Positions 1 to 6,000 of a stretch of DNA of 8,639 nt are shown here, piece by piece (the stretch's first letter is position 1; the number at the start of each line of letters is the position of its first letter). Where the stretch lies: positions 1 to 8,639 of the forward strand of contig JANRIC010000054.1 of assembly GCA_033765345.1 (NCBI GenBank). The letters run 5' to 3'. The position numbers and the translations under genes are program-made. Origin of the DNA: JANRIC01 sp033765345 (lineage in GTDB: Bacteria > Bacteroidota > Bacteroidia > Cytophagales > Microscillaceae). Under the pieces are notes generated by a model. That model worked only from the letters and a program-made list of their open reading frames with translations, did no database searches and had not been told where the DNA came from.

Positions 1-660
1 CAAAGTGGCGTAATCCTGCACCATACTAATATCCAGGAGATTGTTCAAATCCGAAAAGATGGATACTTTGCTAAACTTAGAAACGCCTGTGATGAATAAA
101 AAACGAATGTGCGCATCCAAATCTTTGAGGCAGGAATAAAAGATTTTAAGAATATTGCGGTTTTTGATTGCTTGATGGATTTCATCCTTACCCAAATATT
201 CAATAATCGGTTTATCGTATTCATCTATCAAAATGACGACTTGCCTTTCTTGGGAAAGAGCCTTGATGAGGTTTTCAAGCTGATTGGCAATGTCGTCTCC
301 AATTAACGGAACATTGTAGTTCTGAGCCACCTCACCCAATTGCAGCGTGATGGATTCTTTCAAACCCAATTCTTTAAAATCAGCTTTACCAAAACTCAAA
401 TGAATAACATGGTGTTTTTCCCACTCGATTTTATCTTCAATCCAAAGCTTCTCGAAAAGCTCTTTTTTACCCAAAAAAATATCACGCAGTGTACTCAAAA
501 GCAAAGATTTACCAAAGCGGCGTGGGCGGGAGAGAAAGTAATACACACCTCTTGTGATGAGTTGATAGATCAACGGGGTTTTATCCACATACAAAGCTTT
601 GTCATTTCTGAGTCGGGTGAAATCTTGTATGCCTATGGGTAATTTTTGCAGTTTGGTCAT
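1..660 (-). CDS. AAA-ATPase-like family protein (PF09820 type, usually with a C-terminal PD-(D/E)XK domain), 3' end outside window
   Basis: An open frame of 220 codons starts at the ATG at 658-660 and runs off the left edge without a stop. The N-terminus reads LPIGIQDFTRLR, then YVDKTPLIYQL (about residues 24-34), then the family hallmark YYFLSRPRRFGKSLLLSTL (residues 40-58), whose GKS serves as the Walker A-like loop. A Walker B-like segment VVILIDEYDKPI lies at 141-152 and the FLFITGVSKFSKVSIFSDLNN segment at 187-207. These are the ordered signatures of AAA-ATPase_like proteins, which usually have about 500-600 residues and end in a nuclease-like DUF1703 domain; that half is not in the window. 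The biological role of the family is poorly defined; multiple copies are common in Bacteroidota. No strong Shine-Dalgarno precedes the ATG, which is normal for the phylum. The start is supported by the conserved MTKLQKLPIGIQDF beginning. The gene diverges from a CHAT remnant 20 bp away. Confidence 0.9.
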   Translation of the reverse strand, partial: MTKLQKLPIGIQDFTRLRNDKALYVDKTPLIYQLITRGVYYFLSRPRRFGKSLLLSTLRDIFLGKKELFEKLWIEDKIEWEKHHVIHLSFGKADFKELGLKESITLQLGEVAQNYNVPLIGDDIANQLENLIKALSQERQVVILIDEYDKPIIEYLGKDEIHQAIKNRNILKIFYSCLKDLDAHIRFLFITGVSKFSKVSIFSDLNNLLDISMVQDYATL

Positions 661-680
661 GGTCTTTTAGATATACTTAA

Positions 681-860
681 AGTAAAAATAGGCAAAAGGT
701 ATTGAATTTGCTAGATATAGCGATCATTTTCGATATTTTCTATCCATACCAACTTCATAGCGAAAGCAAACCCACAGAAATCAAGCAAACCCAATTAAAA
801 CTCAGAGAAGAATTTCCGCATCCCTATTACTGGGGAGCTTTTGTTTTGATAGAAAGATAG
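681..860 (+). pseudogene. C-terminal remnant of a CHAT-domain (caspase-like) protein
   Basis: The plus frame is open from 681, just after a stop at 678-680, to the TAG at 858-860, with no plausible start codon. From about 732 its translation follows the standard end of CHAT peptidase domains: DIFYPYQLHSESKPTEIKQ, then TQLKLREEF, then PHPYYWGAFVLIER. The pattern FYxxL, SKxE, QLxLR, HPYYWGAFVLI is the last helix and strand of a CHAT domain and is followed directly by the stop, as in intact family members. The His/Cys catalytic dyad lies far upstream in intact proteins and is absent here. Upstream of 678 the DNA belongs to the start of the oppositely oriented AAA-ATPase-like gene, so the rest of the gene has been deleted or replaced. 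CHAT proteins act as regulated proteases or TPR-linked scaffolds. This fragment is too short to have that function. Confidence 0.7.
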
Positions 861-1362
861 ATATTGAAAACTTCGGAAAAATTCTACCAGTTTATTTGCT
901 GAACGCCTATCAATGACATGTTTTCTAATAACCTGATATTCAATACAAAATCTTAATCTGGAACTGTCATTCCGATGGCAGGAGGAATCTTAGCACTTCT
1001 TAATGCAGACGCTAAGATTCCTCCTTGCGTCGGAATGACAAAATAAAATGAGCAATATGTCATTGTATTTTATGCGTTTTTACAAAATGTTACGCTTCTC
1101 AATGACTGCTCAACGCTCCGAAATGTCTCTCAGGTTTATAAAGCTTTGGGCTTAAAGTGATGTTTGCCAAGAAAACCGTTTCAAGGGTTTATAAACTTTA
1201 CGATGACTTCCTGTATTTTTTTAATAGTCTAATTATCAATGATTTACAAATTTATCTTATTAGAAACCGGAGTTATTTTCAAAGGAAATAACTAAAAAAT
1301 TATACTATTCCAATTTTTAGCCAATAAAAATGTGTTTTTGATTAGAAATTATAAAAAAAGTA
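861..1362. other. Gene-free interval between the CHAT remnant and the IS1 remnant
   Basis: I find no coding frame on either strand here with a recognisable product or a convincing start. The interval contains the strong inverted repeat at 965-1040. It also has a 9-bp inverted pair CAATGACAT (911-919) and ATGTCATTG (1057-1065) that brackets that hairpin. The words GGTTTATAAA occur twice (1133-1142 and 1186-1195). From about 1200 the sequence is strongly AT-rich and structureless. The region is best read as decayed intergenic DNA. Confidence 0.6.
965..1040. repeat. Long inverted repeat of the dispersed TGTCATTCCGA...GGAGGAATC type
   Basis: Two 30-bp arms (965-994 and 1011-1040) match as reverse complements at 27 of 30 positions, separated by a 16-nt spacer. 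The left arm begins TGTCATTCCGATGG and ends GGAGGAATCTTAGC; the right arm mirrors it as GCTAAGATTCC...GGAATGACA. The core resembles a dispersed intergenic repeat seen in many bacterial genomes, including Bacteroidota (TGTCATTCCGA followed by GGAATC). That resemblance is from memory and not checked. There is no T-run directly after either arm, so it is a poor terminator candidate. In RNA it would form one long stable hairpin. Confidence 0.85.
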
Positions 1363-1394
1363 GGTAGTGTAACTAATTAGTTGATAAGTTTTAT
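1363..1394 (+). repeat. Terminal inverted repeat of the IS1 remnant, end distal to the transposase start
   Basis: Begins GGTAGTGTAACTAATTAG and continues TTGATAAG. It pairs as an inverted repeat with 1795-1826 (22 of 32 identical). It lies just past the stop of the transposase frame, where the IS1 right end is expected. Confidence 0.6.
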
Positions 1395-1745
1395 ATTATA
1401 CTGGAATGCCCAAAGTTTAAAATACAAATTTTATATTCTTTTTTAGAAAAGGATAAATCCTCTCGAGCAAATCTGCTAAACCTTTGCCTAATGGTATTAT
1501 TGAGCCTTTCTACGTGATCGGTTAGTCCTGCTTCTTTGCCTAGCTTGGTATGGGTTTCTTGGGGCAGGCAATGATAAGATTTCCAAAAATCTGAAAAACT
1601 TGTAGATCTCAGGTAGCTATAGGGCAATTTTCGCCATAAACGTTTACAACTTTTTATACTGCCGTCGCCTATAAAGAAAGACACGATGTGTACCACGCGC
1701 ATTTGTTCCATTCCTGACTATACTTGTGCTTGAATATTGATGACA
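1391..1745 (-). pseudogene. IS1-family transposase, internally deleted and frameshifted
   Basis: The larger piece (minus, 1391-1711) gives the transposase C-terminus: IVSFFIGDGSIKSCKRLW, then SFSDFWKSYHCLP, then ETHTKLGKEAG, HVERLNNTIRQRFSRFAR and LSFSKK. The Asp of SDFWKSY and the Glu of HVERLNN correspond to the second and third residues of the IS1 DDE triad. The first Asp, normally in a DELWSFV-like motif, is missing. Just upstream and one frame away, from about 1745 inward, the DNA encodes CHQYSSTSIVRNGTNARGTH, matching the first half of the InsA-type zinc finger (CxxC, S..IVRNG...G). The join falls near 1680-1700, so about 100 codons are gone. The ATG at 1709-1711 is therefore probably not the original start. 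An ancestral start is not recognisable, and an in-frame stop lies shortly upstream of the finger. No function is expected. Confidence 0.75.
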
Positions 1746-1794
1746 TTGATATTCTTTACTGAGTATAATTTCTCTCTTTGTTTAATAAAGATAA

Positions 1795-1826
1795 AAAATA
1801 TTTATCAGCTATTGTTTAACATTACC
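1795..1826 (-). repeat. Terminal inverted repeat of the IS1 remnant, transposase-start end
   Basis: Read on the minus strand from 1826 it begins GGTAATGTTAAACAATAG and continues CTGATAAAT. It is the partner of 1363-1394. It lies about 80 bp before the zinc-finger remnant, a reasonable leader distance in IS1-like elements. Confidence 0.55.
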
Positions 1827-1892
1827 CAAACTGCAAAAGGACTTACCATCTGAAAGAATATCTTTTGTCCTACCATCAAAAAGCAAATCTGA

Positions 1893-3059
1893 TCAATATG
1901 TCTGCATAATCATAAAGTCTTTTCGTTTTTTAGTAATGTTTTTTTTGTATTTTTGTTTTTGCTCGGTATTTTCTGAACTTCTATAACCATCCCACCAATA
2001 ATTTTCCATAATGTCTTTGGCTAGATTAGGATTGCACCCACTGGTTATCAAACGGTCATACGCTTTATCCTTTCTGCCCTTGCAAGACATTCTGAGTACT
2101 AATTCATAAGTTCCTCCGGTATTACCCAGGCTGGAAATAGTCCAGTCATAACTTACCCCCAAGTCCAAATCTATCCAGGGCAAATCGGTACTTTGCCACC
2201 CAACGTAAGGTGCTAAGGCATCTGCATTTTTCAAACCTCGGTAATAAAGCCCTGATTTAAATACATTTGACTTATTGACGTTCAGATTTAAAAATGCACC
2301 TATATCCACCTGTTCGTTCCCGCCCTGTTTACGATAGAGCAATTGCATCTTAAATACCCCTAAATCCATTTCGTCGGAGCGTTGGTCTCTACGGAAGATG
2401 GGCAAGGATGCCCCCAATTCAACATTATACCGGGTCGGAATTCTGCTGGATTCTCCATCTTGATCAAACAGAGAAAGATTGGGGCGACGGGTATTTTGGT
2501 TAGAAAAGCCTACAAACCAGTACGTACTGCTCAATAATAAACCCGCCGAAATATCCCAGTCACTTACTTGATTAGACATTCCAAGTCCTTCTCGAGAGGT
2601 CCCGACACCTCCGTTGATGTCTAATTGGTCTTCAAAAACCAATGCTGCATTCATCAGGTTTCTCTGCATATAAGTACCCTGCAGCCCTAATCTGGCAACT
2701 AAATTTTTGCCAAGCCTTTGTTCATTCGAGATAGCCAAGCCGATCAAATTGCTTTGAATACCGAGGCTTCCGGCATTGTCATTGGTAAATATCAGACCAA
2801 AACCAAAGTGCCTTCTTAGATTAAAAAAATCAACAGAAGTAGCATAGGTATCAAATTGGCCGCTATGGTCTATGGTACTCGGTATATTCAACCACTGCTG
2901 ACGATATTGATTGATAATACGGCAGTTGCGTGTTGCTCCTGCATAGGCAGGGTTATACAAGATTGGCTGTGCGTTGAATTGTGTAAATTGAGGGTCTTGT
3001 GCTTTCAGACTCAGGCTCAAAGCGATGAATACCCAAAGAAGGATAAGAATTTTATACAT
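1893..3059 (-). CDS. PorP/SprF-family type IX secretion outer-membrane protein with C-terminal extension
   Basis: The 388-residue product begins with a signal peptide (MYKILILLWVFIALSLSLKA, likely cleaved before Q21). The family opening motif follows: QDPQFTQFNAQPILYNPAYA at 21-40. Alternating beta-strand segments continue to about residue 326 (for example HFGFGLIFTN, NLVARLGLQGTYM, KSGLYYRGL, TYELVLRMS), as expected for an outer-membrane barrel of the PF11751 family. In F. johnsoniae SprF is needed to export its partner adhesin SprB, and PorP is part of the type IX apparatus in Porphyromonas. This gene starts 11 bp after the stop of the giant adhesin on the same strand, so it is most likely the dedicated partner and co-transcribed. 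Unusually, about 60 residues follow the apparent last strand: Cys326 and Cys342, a WWDGYR patch (355-360), then a Lys-rich tail (368-380). The true family subgroup is uncertain, so no symbol is given. Confidence 0.9.
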   Translation of the reverse strand: MYKILILLWVFIALSLSLKAQDPQFTQFNAQPILYNPAYAGATRNCRIINQYRQQWLNIPSTIDHSGQFDTYATSVDFFNLRRHFGFGLIFTNDNAGSLGIQSNLIGLAISNEQRLGKNLVARLGLQGTYMQRNLMNAALVFEDQLDINGGVGTSREGLGMSNQVSDWDISAGLLLSSTYWFVGFSNQNTRRPNLSLFDQDGESSRIPTRYNVELGASLPIFRRDQRSDEMDLGVFKMQLLYRKQGGNEQVDIGAFLNLNVNKSNVFKSGLYYRGLKNADALAPYVGWQSTDLPWIDLDLGVSYDWTISSLGNTGGTYELVLRMSCKGRKDKAYDRLITSGCNPNLAKDIMENYWWDGYRSSENTEQKQKYKKNITKKRKDFMIMQTY

Positions 3060-3070
3060 AATTTTGTTTT

Positions 3071-6000
3071 TTAGTCTTTATAGATTAATAAAAGGTCTCC
3101 GGTAGGGCTTTCTTCCTGTGCTTGCCCGCAGGTATACGTAATTTTATAGACATACATATCTTCTTGGTAGAGGCTGCCATCATTGCGTTTGCCATCCCAA
3201 CCTAAACTCGGCTCGGTGCTTTCAAATATTTGTTGGCCCCAACGATTGAAGATTTGCATACGATAATTCCTTACTGCCACGGAGATAGGCTTAAACGTAT
3301 CATTCAGTCCATCGCCATTTGGGGTAAAAGCATTGGGAATTACAATCCTTGCCTCACAGGGTTTGGGGCAGACTTCCACCGATTTTTCAACAACACTGCT
3401 ACACCCTGAGCTATTTGTCAGGCTAAGCCTCACGATGATATTTTGAATGGTGTCTGTATCATTGATATATTCTTGAGTAGGGATATTGCCTGAGCCGATG
3501 TGGCTGTTTCCGTTGCCAAAGTCCCAAACAAAAACACCCTGGTTGGGAGGAATATTACTGGTTAAATTTTCAAAATTGACTTCCAGGGGAGTAATACAGC
3601 TTGCCCCTGGAATAACCTTAAAATCCGGTACTGGAACTGGGAAAATACTTATGGTTCTAACCAGGGTATCCGCACAGGAGCGATTGTTGAAGGCAATCAA
3701 TTTTACCTGAAATTGCCCTGCACGGTTGAATGTATGGCTGGGATTGCTTGCATCTGGGTCAGCGTTTGGCTCACCAAAATCCCAAAGATATTGAATAGCC
3801 TCTGTGGATAAATTGGTAAAATTTACGGTTTCACCCTGGCAGGCATTCACAGGTGCTTCAAAATCAGCTACCGGAGGGGCAAGTACTTCTATGGTTTTTC
3901 GCTGTGTATTGGTACAGGCATTCTCAGGATCCCTTACCGTAAGCGATACTTCATACGTACCCGGATTCTCATATATTTTAGGCAAAGGAGTCCTTCCCGG
4001 AAAGCTTGTTCCGTCACCAAAATCCCACAAAGTAGCCAGATTAGGAGCAGAATTATTGACAAAATTAAAGGGCTGCCCCAAGCAAAGTGCATTTTCACTG
4101 CTGAAACTTGCCTGCGGACTGGGCTGTACCCTGATTTTGATTGTGCTATTGTCAATATTACATCCGTTTTGTACGGTCAATCGCACAAGATATTCCCCTG
4201 GATTATTGTAGGTGTATGTTATGTTATTAGGGGCATCGATGGCTATATTGCCATCTCCAAAGCTCCAGTCTACCCGATTAAATCCTGACTGATTGCTGGT
4301 AAACTGCACTGTATGAGGAGCGCATCCTACTGAATCTACATCCAGCTCGATGTTGGCACGCACCATATTAGGCAAAACTGTAATAGGTCGAGTGATTTCG
4401 TTTACCCCGCAATCATTAAATGCCCGCAAAGTGACTTGGTAGGTGGTATCGGTATCTCCCGTATAAAAAAACCGATGTATAACTACGCTGGTGTCATTGT
4501 TTTGAAATGTAGTACCATCTCCAAAATCCCATTCAAAGCGTGTAGGATTGCCGAAAGAAAAATTATCAATCGGCAATGGATAACCTGAACAGACCGGGTT
4601 AAAATCTCCTACAAAAATAAAATTGGCTTTGGGCAGAGGCTTCACCGTGATTATATCCTGGAACTGCGCCGAATTACAGGCATTACCCAGACCGGGTTCT
4701 GAAATGGTAAGTGTGACCGTATAGCTTGTATCTCGAGTCAAACTTGCCCTAAAGCTCATACTTGGGTTTAGCTCTGTACTTGACTGTCCGTTTCCAAAAT
4801 CCCAAAAATAAGATTCGTTACCGCTTGCTGTGCTGTTATTGCTAAAATTTACAGTCACATCCCCACACCCGTCGGTTGGGTTTAGGCTTTTGGTAAAACT
4901 CGCTTGAGGTGGATTGACCACTCGGATACGGCGTTCAAAAATTGCTTCACAGTTACCTGGATTCGTGCTAGCCCTGAGACGAATAGTATAAGTACCAATA
5001 TTTGCGTAGGTGTGTTGGCCATTAGGTTGAGATGAATTGGTGCCGTCTCCAAAATCCCATGCAAAGTCAAAGCTATAATTTGTAATGGCAGGGGTGCTAT
5101 TCATAAATTCAATTGGGCCGTTCACACAATAAATACTATCTGCTACAAAATTGGGGCTGGGCAGGGGATGAATGGTTATTTCTAGTATATCCTGGTTGAT
5201 ACATCCCGTTAGGCTATCTGCAAAAGTATAAATGAGTTGATTTAAGCCGATATTGGCTAGCCTGGGGTCAAAGACTCCATTCGTGGCGACCCCTGAACCC
5301 GACCAAGTACCTAGCCCCCCTGCGATGGGAGACTGTCCGTTGAGGCTGATAAGATCATCATTTTCGCAGAATTCCATCGGATTTCCTGCCTCTACGATTG
5401 GGAAAGGTATCACACGAATCAAAAGGCTGTCGATGGTTTGGCAGGTACCAGTTCCTAAGCTGTAAAAGAGTTTGTAGTCTCCGGGAGCTACAGCAGCAGG
5501 ATCAAAACTGTTATTGCTTGCATTTACCCCTGAACCCGACCAAGTGCCTCCATTGGGTGACCCATTTAAAAATAACAGTCCATTATTTTGGCAGATACTG
5601 CTGTCCGCCCCAGCTTCAACTGAGGTCGGCTCTATGACACTCACTAAGCGTGTGGCCGAGTTCGAGCATCCGTTTGAGTCTTGAAATGTATAGGTCAAAG
5701 TATAATTGCCTACCCCTCCAGCCGAAAATGGATTGAATACACCAGAAGAATTCGTAATCCCTGTACCCGACCATTGCCCCCCGACAGGGCTAAAATCTGT
5801 TAAAATTACCTCTTCATTGACATTACATAGCTCGAGTGCGCCACCTGCATTTATTATTGGAAGTTCTCTGACGGTAATAATGATTTCATCCTGCACAAAA
5901 CAACCCGAAATACTATCCCGAACCGTGAAGATGACCCTGTTATCTCCAATAGAAGCTAAGGAAGGATTAAAAATACTATCGTTTACTACGCCTGTTCCTG

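Larger units (their letters stand above)
1363..1826 (-). mobile_element. Internally deleted IS1-family insertion sequence, 464 bp
   Basis: The left boundary reads GGTAGTGTAACTAATTAG from 1363. The right boundary, read on the minus strand from 1826, is GGTAATGTTAAACAATAG. These ends agree at 22 of 32 positions including an uninterrupted TGATAA, and they resemble IS1 ends (GGTRATG start). Between them lie an InsA-like zinc-finger start and the C-terminal half of an IS1 transposase, in different frames. IS1-family elements are usually about 700-800 bp, so roughly 300 bp of the transposase middle has been lost. No 8-9 bp target duplication is visible (AAAAAAGTA on the left, CAAACTGCA on the right), so the insertion is old or one flank has been rearranged. 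The element cannot move by itself but keeps ends that a related transposase might use. Confidence 0.7.

Noticed and set aside
109..642. Two plus-strand frames at 109-306 and 340-642
   Set aside because: Both are antisense to the clearly conserved AAA-ATPase-like gene.
1081..1200. A minus-strand stretch with short peptide-like frames and repeated GGTTTATAAA
   Set aside because: Frames are broken by stops within about 30 codons and match no family I recognise. The repeat words are too short to be meaningful.
1354..1835. Target-site duplication flanking the IS1 remnant
   Set aside because: The 9 bases on either side (AAAAAAGTA and CAAACTGCA) do not match.
1827..1892. Intrinsic terminator after the PorP gene
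   Set aside because: Only a 5-bp AGGAC/GTCCT pairing with a loop of over 20 nt precedes four T, too weak to call.
3365..5164. Recurring CCAAAATCCCA words, considered as a CRISPR-like or regulatory repeat
   Set aside because: They encode the WDFG core of PKD domains at irregular 80-91 codon spacing. No conserved spacer-repeat structure exists.
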